Source: Nocardia transvalensis NBRC 15921 (lineage in GTDB: Bacteria > Actinomycetota > Actinomycetes > Mycobacteriales > Mycobacteriaceae). Taken from it: a stretch of 64,000 nucleotides of DNA. The stretch covers positions 62,001 through 126,000 of the forward strand of contig NZ_BAGL01000002.1 in NCBI RefSeq assembly GCF_000308875.1, in the 5' to 3' direction. The first letter of the stretch is position 1. The number at the start of each line of letters is the position of its first letter. The notes under the pieces are model-generated. The model searched no databases, was not told the DNA's origin, and worked only from the letters and a program-made list of their open reading frames with translations. Shown here piece by piece: positions 50,192 to 61,041 of the stretch. The translations under genes were made by a program, and so were the position numbers.

Positions 50192-51763
50192 TCAGGCCGA
50201 ATAGTCCTTGCGCAGTTGGACTTTGACGACCTTGCCGCCGGCATTGCGCGGCAGCTCGGGGACGATCACCAGGTCCTTGGGATGCTTGTAGCGGGCCAGG
50301 TTCTCGTTGAGGAACGCCGTCAGTTCCTCCAGCGTGAGGGTGTCGTCCGGGCTGGTCAGAGCGACGACGGCGACGGGAACCTCGCCCCACTTCTCGTGGG
50401 CCCGGCCGACGACGGCCGCCTCGTGGATCTTCGGGTGGGCGAACAGGACGTTCTCCACCTCGGCGCAGTAGATGTTCTCACCGCCGGAGATGATCATGTC
50501 CTTCTTGCGGTCCACGACGTAGACGAAGCCCTCCTCGTCGGTGCGAACCAGGTCGCCGGAGTGGAACCAGCCGCCGGCGAACGCCTCGGCCGTCGCCTCG
50601 GGCTTGTTCCAGTAGCCCTGCATGAGAGTCGGCCCCCGATAGACGATCTCGCCGATCTCGCCGGGCGCGACGTCGTTCATCTCGTCGTCGACGATGCGGG
50701 TCTGGATGGTCGGGATGGGCTTGCCGACCGAACCCAGCTTGCGCAGCGCGTCGCCGCCCTCGAGCACGCACGTGATGGGCGACATCTCGGTCTGGCCGAA
50801 CACCGCGACGTTCTGCGCGTCGGGGAAGCACTCGGCCATCGCCTTCAGGACCGTATCGGAGGCCGGGGCCGCGCCCCAGCTGAGCATCGTCAGCGCCGTC
50901 TTGCGCTGTGTGACCGTCGGCTCCTCGCAGATCAGCTGCCACTGCGCGGGGACGCAGAACGCGGTGGTGGCCTGCTCGGCCTCGACCGCGTCGAGGAATT
51001 GAGTGGCGTCGAACGCGCCGAGGGGATGCAGCACGGTCTTGCTGCCGAGCTGGAAAGCCGGTGCGAGACTGCCCAATCCGGCGATATGGAACAGCGGCGA
51101 GGTACAGAAACCGACCGACTCCGGCGTCAGATCCATGGCGCGGATGCAGGTGAGCGCCTGAGCGGTCATATTGGTGTGCGACAGGATCGCGCCCTTGGGG
51201 CTGCCGGTGGTGCCCGAGGTGTACATGATCAGGCAGGGGGTGTCCTCCGGAATATCCAGTGGCACATGCCTATCCCCCGTCTCGGCGAGCAACTCGTCGT
51301 AGCCGAGCACGCCGTCGCCGGTCTGCCCGTTGATCACGACGCAGGTCTCCAGGCCCGGCGACTGCGCCATGACGCCGGTGGCGAGCGGCTGCAACAGCGA
51401 GTCCGTGACGACAACCTTGGCGCCGGAGTCGGCCACGATATAGGCCACCTCCGGCGGGGTCAGCCGGAAGTTGACCGGCACCGCGATCGCGCCCAGCGCG
51501 TTGATGCCGAAGACGGCCTCCAGATATTCGGGATAGTTCAGCGCGAGAATCAGCACCCGGTCGCCGAACCCGACCCCGCGACGGGCGAGCGCGTCGGCGA
51601 AGGCCAGCGAACGCTCGTGCAACTGCTTCCAGGTGGTGTCCTGCCCGCGGAACCGGAGCGCCACGGCCTCCGGGCGCATCAGCGCGTGCGCCGCGATCTG
51701 GTTGTTCCAGTGGTTGCGCCGCGACCTGATCGGCTCGTCGAGGGAGTGGGCACCCGTGGTCAT
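50192..51763 (-). CDS. Long-chain acyl-CoA synthetase/AMP-ligase
   Basis: This 523-aa adenylate-forming enzyme has the signature LIMYTSGTTGSPKGAILSH, the FGQTE motif, YRGPTLMQGYW, and the C-terminal IISGGENIYCAEVEN and ELPRNAGGKVVK (catalytic Lys) motifs. It activates fatty or aromatic acids as CoA thioesters (FadD-like). It is divergent from the nitronate monooxygenase gene, suggesting a linked acid/nitro-compound pathway. Confidence 0.92.
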   Translation of the reverse strand: MTTGAHSLDEPIRSRRNHWNNQIAAHALMRPEAVALRFRGQDTTWKQLHERSLAFADALARRGVGFGDRVLILALNYPEYLEAVFGINALGAIAVPVNFRLTPPEVAYIVADSGAKVVVTDSLLQPLATGVMAQSPGLETCVVINGQTGDGVLGYDELLAETGDRHVPLDIPEDTPCLIMYTSGTTGSPKGAILSHTNMTAQALTCIRAMDLTPESVGFCTSPLFHIAGLGSLAPAFQLGSKTVLHPLGAFDATQFLDAVEAEQATTAFCVPAQWQLICEEPTVTQRKTALTMLSWGAAPASDTVLKAMAECFPDAQNVAVFGQTEMSPITCVLEGGDALRKLGSVGKPIPTIQTRIVDDEMNDVAPGEIGEIVYRGPTLMQGYWNKPEATAEAFAGGWFHSGDLVRTDEEGFVYVVDRKKDMIISGGENIYCAEVENVLFAHPKIHEAAVVGRAHEKWGEVPVAVVALTSPDDTLTLEELTAFLNENLARYKHPKDLVIVPELPRNAGGKVVKVQLRKDYSA

Positions 51764-53044
<1,281 letters not shown>

Positions 53045-53150
53045 TCCGTTTCGTTCCGGGTCGTTCGATTCCTACAGCTCGCACGGCGCTAGGCGATGTT
53101 GGTCATGTATTCCTTTATGTACATGGCCACCATCACGGTAGGGGCGCGCG

Positions 53151-53378
53151 ATGACAGTCACACAGATCGACCTGGACGACGACGCTCTGGACAAGGCCAT
53201 GGCGATCTCCGGCGTCCGCACCAAGAAGGAAGCCGTCAACCTCGCCCTTCGGTACTACGCCGAACAGCACGAACGGGCGGAACTCGTCACTCGCCACTTC
53301 GACCGAGCCCGTGGCTGGGGGGCGGTCGAGGACGCCGACCGACTGCACCAGGCCGAGAAGACGGCGCGCGACCAGTGA
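53151..53378 (+). CDS. vapB: VapB-type antitoxin
   Basis: The 75-aa protein starts with the ribbon-helix-helix of VapB antitoxins (VTQIDLDDDALDKAMAISGV, then TKKEAVNLALRYYAE) and ends in a charged toxin-binding tail. It overlaps the PIN toxin gene by 4 bp (GTGA). It should neutralise the toxin and repress the operon. Confidence 0.9.
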   Translation: MTVTQIDLDDDALDKAMAISGVRTKKEAVNLALRYYAEQHERAELVTRHFDRARGWGAVEDADRLHQAEKTARDQ

Positions 53379-53803
53379 TCTATCTGATCGACACCTCGGG
53401 TTTGGTACGCCTGCTGAGCGATCAGAAGTTGCAGGACGCATGGGGCGAGGCGGTCGGTGCGCATGCCGTCGCGTCCTGCGATCCACAGCGCGCCGAGTTC
53501 CTCTACAGCGCCCCGGACGCTCGTGAGTTCGACGAGATCTCCGAGATGTACGGCGATCTCTATCCGGACGTGGCCGTGCCCAAACACGCAGACCGCTGGA
53601 TCGGCGTGGCACAGTATCGTATGTCGCGAGCAGGCGAACATCGGTGTGCCTCGGCAGTGGATCTGCTCATCGCCGCAACCGCCGCTCACCACGGATTGAC
53701 TGTGCTGCACGACAGTTACGACTACCGAACGCTGGCGCGACACACTGCCGATCTTCGCGAGCACAACATCCGCGACGTGCATCGAGACATCGAAGGCGTT
53801 TAG
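53375..53803 (+). CDS. vapC: VapC-type PIN ribonuclease toxin
   Basis: The 142-aa protein has the PIN residues IYLIDTSGLVRL (first Asp), an acidic PQRAEFLYS segment, VDLLIAATAAHHG (third Asp) and LHDSYDYRTL. It cleaves RNA, usually tRNA or rRNA, when the antitoxin is lost. GTG 53375 overlaps the vapB stop. Unlike the PIN protein in the transposon, this one has a classic antitoxin partner. Confidence 0.9.
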   Translation: MIYLIDTSGLVRLLSDQKLQDAWGEAVGAHAVASCDPQRAEFLYSAPDAREFDEISEMYGDLYPDVAVPKHADRWIGVAQYRMSRAGEHRCASAVDLLIAATAAHHGLTVLHDSYDYRTLARHTADLREHNIRDVHRDIEGV

Positions 53804-53854
53804 CACCAACGCCATCGAGCGATACGCGCCGAGTATCGCTGGGATGCAACCCTT

Positions 53855-54733
53855 TCACACCAGGTACATCACCGCGATGCCGACGGCGACGGCGCAGGTG
53901 GCCAATACCCTTGCGGCGCCGAAGCGTTCCTTGAACAGGAAGGTGCCGAGCAGGGCGCCGACGATGATGCTCGATTCCCGGAGGGCCGCGACATCGGCCA
54001 GGGCGCTGCGGGTTTGGGCCCAGAGCACGAGGCCGTAGGCCGCTACGCTCATCGCGCCGCCGGCGATGCCGATATGCCACACCGGGCGGATCTCGTACCA
54101 GAGTTTGCGGCCGCGCCAGGCGAAGGCGGCGGCGGGAATGGCCGTCTGCTCCAGCATCATCAGCCAGGCGATGTAGCCGAGGGTGCTGCCGGCCAGGCGG
54201 ACACCGGCGCCGTCGACGGTGGTGTACGCGGCGATCATGAGTCCGGTCGCCACCGCCGCGCCGACGGCGGCCGGGCGGCTCGGGTGGGTGCGGTGACCCC
54301 AGAACACCAGGCACGCCAGGCCGGCCGAGATCAGCAGCACCCCGGCGATCTGCCCGTGGCGCGGCGTCTCGCCCAGCAGCGCCGCCGCGAGCAGCGTCAC
54401 CACCAGCGGTGAGGTGCCGCGAGCCAGCGGGTAGGTCTGGCTCAGGTCGCCGAGCCGGTAGGACGTCATCAGCAGGCAGTTGTAGGCGACGTGCAGGACG
54501 GTCGAGGCGGCCAGATACGGCCAGGACGCGGCATCGGGCGCGGCCGCCACCGAGACGAGCGGAACGGCGCACAGCAGCCCGCCCAGATTCACGATCGTGA
54601 GCGATGCGGTCTTGTCGGGTATCCAGTGCGCGACGGCATTCCAGCTCGCGTGCAGCACGGCCGCGACCAGGGTCGCGAAAAGCACTGCGGTGGAGGGAGA
54701 TTGCGTAGTTACGGACGCGGCGAGGACACCCAT
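53855..54733 (-). CDS. EamA/DMT-family transporter
   Basis: The 292-aa protein has about ten hydrophobic segments in two repeats, with the EamA features ARGTSPLVVTLLAAALLGET and a second-half LRESSIIVGALLGTFLFKER. The substrate is unknown (metabolite or drug export). It is divergent from nothing close by; a small gap separates it from the VapC gene end. Confidence 0.88.
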   Translation of the reverse strand: MGVLAASVTTQSPSTAVLFATLVAAVLHASWNAVAHWIPDKTASLTIVNLGGLLCAVPLVSVAAAPDAASWPYLAASTVLHVAYNCLLMTSYRLGDLSQTYPLARGTSPLVVTLLAAALLGETPRHGQIAGVLLISAGLACLVFWGHRTHPSRPAAVGAAVATGLMIAAYTTVDGAGVRLAGSTLGYIAWLMMLEQTAIPAAAFAWRGRKLWYEIRPVWHIGIAGGAMSVAAYGLVLWAQTRSALADVAALRESSIIVGALLGTFLFKERFGAARVLATCAVAVGIAVMYLV

Positions 54734-54866
54734 GATCGGACACCAGGCTCTCTGTCATCGGCCCCGTTGGGGGACAGGCTGATAGGAGCCCCGGGCTGAC
54801 CACGACCTTAGGCGACGACCATGCACCCCGCCACCCACTCGTCCACAGGCGGCCGGGGTCGCGTAA

Positions 54867-55832
54867 TCAGGCGCGGCTGAGGACGGCGTCGTAGTCGTGG
54901 CTGGCGATGACCTCGATGCCGACGGGTAGGGCGTGGAGGCGCTGGATGGTGCGGAAGGTTTCGCCGGGGTCGGCGTCGAAGAGGCGCCCGGGCATGGGGG
55001 CCTTCTCGCGCAGGAGTTTCAGCTGCACGGTGTTCCAGATCGCGTCGCCGACCAGCAGGACGCGGGTGCCGTCGTCGACGGCGAGCAGGACGCCGATGCT
55101 GCCGGGGGTGTGGCCGGGGAGATCGACCAGGATCACCGCGCCGTCGCCGAACAGGTCGCGGCTGCGGGTGAAGGTGAGCACGGGCGGGCCGTCGAGATCG
55201 AGATCGCTGTGCGCGCGGTCGACCAGAGGGGCGCGAACGACGCCGTAGGGCGCGCGGTCGCCGGAGGTCGCCCACTCGTATTCGGCGGCGGGGACCCGCA
55301 GTTCGACGGACCCGGGCATATCGAGCAGGCCCGAGATGTGGTCCCAATGCAGGTGGGTGGCCAGCGTGAAGTCGATGTCCTCGCCCGACAGATCACGGGC
55401 CGCCAGCGCGTCGGCGAGGCCGAGCACCGGCTTCTCGGGCGAGACCAGCATGCCGACCGGGAACGGCAATCCGGGCAGGACGCGTTTGTGCACGGCGGCG
55501 CAGATCGCCGGGTCCACCAGGAACCGGGCCTGGGGATGGACGACCAGGAAGGCGCCCATCGCCATGGGCAGCGTCCGCAGGCTCCGCATCCCCTCGGCGA
55601 CGACGGTGGCCGGGGCCGAGGTGCGCGCCTGAACCAGCGAGGTCAGCGTGACGGTGGCGCGGGCGGGGGGCGCCGGGACCGGTTCCAGGCTCGCGAGGAA
55701 TCCGGCGTCGGGCCGGCGCGGGCGCAATAGCCGGCGCGGCGTCGCCAGCAGTGCGGAACAGCAGTCTCCCAATGCGGTCAGGACGCCGGGTCGGCCGGCG
55801 CCCAGGTCGGGCTCGGTGGTCGGATCGGTCAC
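54867..55832 (-). CDS. Metallo-beta-lactamase-fold hydrolase
   Basis: This 321-aa protein has the zinc motif THLHWDHISGL, an upstream substrate region and downstream LPGHTPGSIGV and VGDAIWN. The N-terminal 90 residues are Ala/Pro/Arg-rich and then resemble an MBL extension. Substrate unknown. It has a different sequence from the MBL at 32211. Confidence 0.88.
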   Translation of the reverse strand: MTDPTTEPDLGAGRPGVLTALGDCCSALLATPRRLLRPRRPDAGFLASLEPVPAPPARATVTLTSLVQARTSAPATVVAEGMRSLRTLPMAMGAFLVVHPQARFLVDPAICAAVHKRVLPGLPFPVGMLVSPEKPVLGLADALAARDLSGEDIDFTLATHLHWDHISGLLDMPGSVELRVPAAEYEWATSGDRAPYGVVRAPLVDRAHSDLDLDGPPVLTFTRSRDLFGDGAVILVDLPGHTPGSIGVLLAVDDGTRVLLVGDAIWNTVQLKLLREKAPMPGRLFDADPGETFRTIQRLHALPVGIEVIASHDYDAVLSRA

Positions 55833-56106
55833 AGCGACACGGTATGCGATCGCGTCGGCACCCCGGAAGCCTCTTCTCCGCAGGGCGAGTTCTCGGCATA
55901 ATCGCCGGGGGACACCTGACGGCCGGTGATCTCACCGAATCCGGGAGGGAGCGCCCACGTGGGTCAGAACACGACGATCGAGCACGACGCGGCGCCATGA
56001 CCGAACCGCCGCCACACCCCGGCACCGGCCCCGCAGCTGCGGGCCGGGGCGCGGCGGTACCGAATATCCTCGGCGCGAAGACGATTCGCATGTTCCGGGC
56101 GCGCCG

Positions 56107-58995
56107 ATGATCGGTGCGGCACGAAGTCGGCCGGGCGGTGTGTTGTTCCTGTTCTCCGGGCCGGGCGGGGAGAACTCCCGCATGGGGCGAGCGCTCGCGG
56201 CGCGATATCCGGTGTTCGCGAGGGCCGTCGAGGCGGCGACCGAGGCCGTGGTGCGGGCCGGCGGCAGGCGGGTGTGGACGCCCCGGCACGGATTCGCCAA
56301 GGGCCTCGAGACCACGGATACGGTGCCGCCCGCGCTGTTCGTCTATCAGGTGGCCCTCGCGGAGTTGGCGCAGGCGTGGGGGATTCGCGCCGACGCGGTG
56401 GCCGGTTACGGCGTGGGCGAGGCCGCGGGCGCGGTGCTGAGCGGTGCCCTGTCGCTGCCGGACGGCGCCCGCGTGGCGGTGGTGCGCGGACGCGCGCTGG
56501 CACAGCTGGACCGTCCGGGCGCGGCGGCGGTGGTCGCGGCGTCCCGCGAGGAGGTGCACCGGCTGGTCGAGCCGATGCGCTCCGCCCTTTCGATCGCGAC
56601 GGTGGACGGGCACCGGTCGGTCCTGGTGACGGGCGTGCCACGCTATATCGAGACCCTGGTGCGGCGCGCCCGCCGCCGCGGGCTGCGCGCCGACGTCGTC
56701 GAGGTCGACGAGGACGTACACCGCCGATCAGCACACGACACCGTCGCCGGATTCGCCACCCGGCTCGGCCACCTCACACCCGCGGCCCCGGCCGTACCGT
56801 TCCACTCCACCGTCCGGCACGCCGAGGTGATCACGACCGCCGCCCTCACCCCCGACTACTGGGCCGAAAACGCCCGGGGCCCGGTGGAATTGGCCGCCGC
56901 CCTGGATTCCGCCGCGGCTTCCGGCATCTCGACGGTAGTGGAACTGGCGCCCGCCCCCACCCTGACACCCGCCGTCCGCGACAACCCCGCATTCCGTGAG
57001 TCCACATACGCCCTGGCAGGCCAGGACAACGAGGCCGAGATCTTTCTCGACGCGGTAGCCCGCCTGTACGCCGACGGCCGCCTGGCCCCGGGCGAGAGCG
57101 GCCTCCCCCTCGAAAGCATCCCGGCACCAGCACACTTGGGCCCCAAACGCACCGCACCACCTACCGAATCGGTGCCCTCCGGCTACGCACCAACCACCGA
57201 ATCCGCCCGCAACGACGGCACATCCACCACGGAATCGGTGCCCCACGCCACCGCGCCACCTGCCGAGTCGGTGCCCTTCGGCGGCGCGCACACCACCGAG
57301 GCAGTGTTCGACGGCGGCGCGCCAGGTGCCGGATCGGTGGTCGACAGTGGCGCACCGACTGCCGACGGGGAGAAGGCAGGGCGCGGCGAGACCCTCAGGA
57401 CTGCAACGGGTTACGAGTGGCTGGTGGCGGATGCAGGCACCGGAGATTCGGCCTCTGGTCGCGCGGATGTGGTGCAGATGGGTGGGCCTCGTCCTGCTTC
57501 GCGGCCTCTCGTCGCGGAGAACCTGCGCGATGCCGCGGTGTACGACCCGACCGTTGCCACCGCCACCGAGTGGGCGGATTCGATAGTGACCGAGGAGTGC
57601 TGGGTTCCGGTGGCGGGTCGGCGGGGCGTGCCGGGGCGGCCGCCGTTCCGGCAGATTCTCGTGGTGGGGGAGTCGGCGGCGGCCGCGGCGCTCGAGCGAC
57701 GGCTGGGGTTGCGGATGCCAACGCTGCGCATCGTGCGGGATCCGGCGGATGCCGGGCCGATCGTCTCCTCGATGACGACCGACCGGGCCGCGCCGACCGC
57801 GGTGACGCTGGTGTGGCCCACCCCCGACCTCCCGGGCCCGGTGACCACGGGGCTGGCGGGCGCGCTGGATCTGTTGCAGCGCATCCACCACAGCGCCGCC
57901 GTGGCCACGCTGACCGTGGTCCTGAGCGACAGCGCCTCCCTCACCCAGAACGCGATAGCGGGCCTGGTCCGGTCGATGCAGCTGGAGTCGGGGATTCCGA
58001 TCCGGCTGATCTGGACGGCCGACGACGATCCGGCGCCGGTCGCCGATCTGGTGCTGAATCCCGCGGGCCCCCAAGAGATCCGGACCACCAAGGACGTCGT
58101 GGACGAGCGCCGGTTCCGGCTCGCGCCCGCCGCGTCAGCACCGGCCCGCATCCGGCCCGACGGCACCTACGTCGTGACCGGCGGCCTCGGCACGCTGGGC
58201 TCGGTCGCGGTCCGGTGGCTGCTCGACGCCGGCGCCCGGGACCTGGTGGTGCTCACCCGCGCCCCGCGTCCGCTGCCCGGACTCCTCGACGGCCTGGACG
58301 ATCGGATAGTCGTGGTCCGCTGCGATGTCACCGATCGCGCCGATCTGGCCAACGCGCTGTTCGACATCCGGGCCTGCGGATCGACCATCCGCGGCGTGGT
58401 GCACGCGGCGGGCGTCCGGCGCGCCGCCGAATTCGGCTCCGTGACACCGGGTTTGCTCGGCGAGCTGTTCGAGCCGCGGGCCGGCGCCGCGGCACACCTG
58501 ATCGACCTGACCGCACCGGACCCGCTCGACTTCGTCCTGCTGTCGTCCTCGGCCACCGGTGCGCTCGGCGGGCCCGGTCAGGCGGCCGACGCCGCCGCAC
58601 ACGCCGCACTGGATGCCATGGCGCGCAAGCGGATCGACGACCGCGTCCGCAGTATCGGCTGGGGCAGCTGGCTGTCCGGCGCGACCGTCGACGACACGCC
58701 CCTGCGCCGCGCCGGCATCACCCCGTTCGACGTGGCCCGCGGGACCGCCGTCCTGTCCGTGATCCTGGGCCACCCCGCACCGTGCGCACTGGCCGTCGAC
58801 TACACCCCCACCGCCGACACCTCACCCATGGCCGCCCGCCTGCGAAATCTGCTGCCGGAACCCCCAATCCGAAGCCGCGACGACCCGAGCACCGGCTCAC
58901 CCCTCCCCGAACCACCCACCTACCCCACGGCCGCAGCCCTCACCGTAGCCCTCTCCGACGGCATCCGCCCCACCCGCCAGCGCGACCCCCAGTAA
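56107..58995 (+). CDS. Polyketide-synthase-like AT-KR protein with altered active sites
   Basis: This 962-aa protein has an N-terminal acyltransferase (FLFSGPGGENSRMGRALA...VPFHSTV...YWAENARGPV), a 150-residue linker with degenerate TES-type repeats (340-430), and a C-terminal ketoreductase (NADPH loop VVTGGLGTLGS, about residue 690). There is no KS, ACP or thioesterase. The AT serine motif GHSxG is GYGVG (100-104), and the KR Tyr position is Asp828 (GQAADAAAHA), with the Lys position Arg. It is thus likely a non-catalytic or scaffold protein. ATG 56107 has no strong Shine-Dalgarno. Confidence 0.82.
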   Translation: MIGAARSRPGGVLFLFSGPGGENSRMGRALAARYPVFARAVEAATEAVVRAGGRRVWTPRHGFAKGLETTDTVPPALFVYQVALAELAQAWGIRADAVAGYGVGEAAGAVLSGALSLPDGARVAVVRGRALAQLDRPGAAAVVAASREEVHRLVEPMRSALSIATVDGHRSVLVTGVPRYIETLVRRARRRGLRADVVEVDEDVHRRSAHDTVAGFATRLGHLTPAAPAVPFHSTVRHAEVITTAALTPDYWAENARGPVELAAALDSAAASGISTVVELAPAPTLTPAVRDNPAFRESTYALAGQDNEAEIFLDAVARLYADGRLAPGESGLPLESIPAPAHLGPKRTAPPTESVPSGYAPTTESARNDGTSTTESVPHATAPPAESVPFGGAHTTEAVFDGGAPGAGSVVDSGAPTADGEKAGRGETLRTATGYEWLVADAGTGDSASGRADVVQMGGPRPASRPLVAENLRDAAVYDPTVATATEWADSIVTEECWVPVAGRRGVPGRPPFRQILVVGESAAAAALERRLGLRMPTLRIVRDPADAGPIVSSMTTDRAAPTAVTLVWPTPDLPGPVTTGLAGALDLLQRIHHSAAVATLTVVLSDSASLTQNAIAGLVRSMQLESGIPIRLIWTADDDPAPVADLVLNPAGPQEIRTTKDVVDERRFRLAPAASAPARIRPDGTYVVTGGLGTLGSVAVRWLLDAGARDLVVLTRAPRPLPGLLDGLDDRIVVVRCDVTDRADLANALFDIRACGSTIRGVVHAAGVRRAAEFGSVTPGLLGELFEPRAGAAAHLIDLTAPDPLDFVLLSSSATGALGGPGQAADAAAHAALDAMARKRIDDRVRSIGWGSWLSGATVDDTPLRRAGITPFDVARGTAVLSVILGHPAPCALAVDYTPTADTSPMAARLRNLLPEPPIRSRDDPSTGSPLPEPPTYPTAAALTVALSDGIRPTRQRDPQ

Positions 58996-59270
58996 AAGCA
59001 TCTGGGGGTCACCGCGCCCACGAGCATCTGGGGGTCACTGTGCCCGCGAGCATCTGGGGGTCACTGTGCCCGCGAGCGTCGACGGCCACCGCGCCCGCGA
59101 GCATCGGGGGCCACACACCGCGAGCATCGGCGGCCACCACACCCACAAGCAACGGCGGCCACCACACCCACGAGCATCAGCGACCACCACACCCACGAGC
59201 ATCGGCAGCCACCACACCCACGAGCATCGGGGTCACTGTGCCCGCGATCATTTGGGTCGCCGTGCCTGCG
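58996..59270 (+). repeat. Minisatellite of about 11 imperfect 23-28-bp units
   Basis: Units of the form GAGCATC(T/G)GGGGTCACTGTGCCCGC and the variant with GGCGGCCACCACACCCAC repeat from the AT-KR stop to about 59270. The first three copies are nearly identical and later ones drift. There are no spacers, so it is not a CRISPR array. It could be a recombinational scar, a protein-binding region, or a remnant of a repetitive coding tail. Confidence 0.8.
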
Positions 59271-59420
59271 CTCGCCTCGGAGCGGCGTGGGCGGGAGTTG
59301 TGCGTGTCGGTGCGTTCGATACGTCGGCCGGGCGCATGATGGCTGGATGGTGTCCGGCTTCCCGTTGTGTTGTGATCGGCGGTGCTCGGGGGGTGTGTCG
59401 GTGGGCGGCGGGTAGGGGAG

Positions 59421-60578
59421 ATGTCGTTCTCGACGCTTGCGCTGGTGTTGGTGCTCGGCTTGGCCGGGCCGCTGTTGTCGTGGCGGACGGCCTGGCATAT
59501 TCCGGTGGTTCTGGGTGAGTTGGTTGCGGGGATCGTGTTCGGGGCGACCGGGTTCGGGGTGCTGCATCCGTCGGATCCGACGTTCACCTTTCTGGCCGAT
59601 ATGGGATTCGCGCTGGTCATGTTCGTGGCGGGGACCCATGTGCCGGTGGGGCAGCCGGCGGTCCGCGGGGCGCTCGGGGTGGGGGCACTGCGGGCCGTGC
59701 TGGTGGGGGTGGCGGCGACGGGTGCGGGATTCGGGCTCGCCGCGTGGTTCGGGACCGGCCACGGTGCGCTGTACTCGGTGCTGATCGCCTCGTCGTCGGC
59801 GGCGCTGGTGCTGCCGATCATCGATGCGCAAGGGCTCCGGGGGAGGCCGGTGCTGGAACTCACCGCACAGGTGGCGATCGCCGATACCGCCTGTGTCGTC
59901 GCGTTGCCGCTGGTCATCGATACCGGTGCGGCGGGACGAGCGGCGCTGGGCGCGGCGGCGGTCGCCGGCGCCGCGGCCGTGCTCTGGTATCTGCTGCGCG
60001 CGCTGGAGCGGTCCGGCGTGCGCAGGCGCGTGCACAAGATCTCCGAGGATCGCAGGTTCGCCCTCGAACTCCGGGTCAGCCTCGCGGTGCTGTTCGGCCT
60101 GGCCGCACTGGCCACCCGCACCCATGTCTCGATCATGTTGGCGGGCTTCGCCGCCGGGCTCGCGGTGGCCGGGGTGGGCGAACCGCGGCGGGTGGCGCGG
60201 CAGCTGTTCGCGATCACCGACGGCTTTCTCGCGCCGCTGTTCTTCGTCTGGCTGGGCGCGCGGCTGAACCTGCGGGAATTCGAGCAGCAGCCGCGGCTGA
60301 TTCTGCTGGGTCTCGCGCTGGGCATCGCCGCGGTGCTGGCCCACGCGCTGATGCGGATCCTGGGTCAGCCGATCACGCTCGCGACGCTCGCCGCCGCGCA
60401 GATCGGCGTACCGGTGGCGGCGGTGACGGTCGGTGCGCAACTGCGGGTCCTCGAACCCGGGGAGGGTGCGGCGCTGATGCTCGGTGCCCTGGTGACCATC
60501 GCGGCGTCGGCGGCGAGCGTCGCGCTCGCGGCACGCGGGAAAGGCCGGGACGACTCAGCTCGGAGTACGACCCTGTAG
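59421..60578 (+). CDS. Cation:proton antiporter (Na+/H+ or K+/H+)
   Basis: This 385-aa protein has about 12 transmembrane segments. It shows the antiporter start VVLGELVAGIVFGATGFGV, SSSAALVLPIIDAQGL and LAPLFFVWLGARLNL, typical of CPA2-type exchangers. It lacks a C-terminal NAD-binding domain. ATG 59421 lies directly after AGGGGAG; GTG 59382 is an in-frame alternative. Role: ion and pH homeostasis. Confidence 0.85.
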   Translation: MSFSTLALVLVLGLAGPLLSWRTAWHIPVVLGELVAGIVFGATGFGVLHPSDPTFTFLADMGFALVMFVAGTHVPVGQPAVRGALGVGALRAVLVGVAATGAGFGLAAWFGTGHGALYSVLIASSSAALVLPIIDAQGLRGRPVLELTAQVAIADTACVVALPLVIDTGAAGRAALGAAAVAGAAAVLWYLLRALERSGVRRRVHKISEDRRFALELRVSLAVLFGLAALATRTHVSIMLAGFAAGLAVAGVGEPRRVARQLFAITDGFLAPLFFVWLGARLNLREFEQQPRLILLGLALGIAAVLAHALMRILGQPITLATLAAAQIGVPVAAVTVGAQLRVLEPGEGAALMLGALVTIAASAASVALAARGKGRDDSARSTTL

Positions 60579-60941
60579 CCGATCGGTCTCGCGCCGTTCG
60601 CGTTTGGTGGGGCGACCGGAGCCTCGGTCGCGGCGGGGCAGTGCCGCGACGATCTCCGGAGCAGGCGGGGGTGGTGACTTGTCGATCAGGCATTCGGCCG
60701 CGACAGCGGCACCGACCCGTTTGGCGATGACACGCTCCACGACGACGATGCGCTCGACTCCGTGGACTCGGACGCGAATCTCGTCGCCGGGTTTGATCTG
60801 GTGCGCGGGTTTGACCGCCACACCGTTGACACGGACGTGCCCGCCTCGGCAGGCGGTGGCCGCCGCCGAACGCGTCTTGAACAAGCGGACAGCCCAGATC
60901 CAGGAGTCGACCCGTGCTGTACCGAGTTGCGGCTCTACCAG
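60555..60941 (-). CDS. S4-domain RNA-binding protein (HslR-like)
   Basis: The S4 domain is clear: RVDSWIWAVRLFKTRS, ACRGGHVRVNGV, KPAHQIKPGDEIRVRV, followed by a Pro- and Arg-rich tail. The natural N-terminus begins upstream of the only in-frame ATG/GTG/TTG (TTG 60884), so the likely start is CTG 60941, with a stop codon just before. HslR-type proteins bind stalled ribosomes. The 3' end overlaps the antiporter gene by 24 bp. Confidence 0.75.
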   Translation of the reverse strand: MVEPQLGTARVDSWIWAVRLFKTRSAAATACRGGHVRVNGVAVKPAHQIKPGDEIRVRVHGVERIVVVERVIAKRVGAAVAAECLIDKSPPPPAPEIVAALPRRDRGSGRPTKRERRETDRLQGRTPS

Positions 60942-61041
60942 ATGAACTCACTCGTCCCTGATCGAACGTCTCCGTGCGGCGACCGATCTCGCGCGCGGTC
61001 TCCGCGTACCTGACCGAAGCCAGACTACGCGGAGCGGAGGA

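Noticed and set aside
58996..59270. Possible CRISPR array
   Set aside because: Units follow directly one after another with no unique spacers and gradually drift; there are no cas genes.
57417..59339. 640-codon frame overlapping the AT-KR gene and the minisatellite
   Set aside because: Off-frame translation of a known domain with Arg/Gly-rich composition; the repeat end is only low-complexity.
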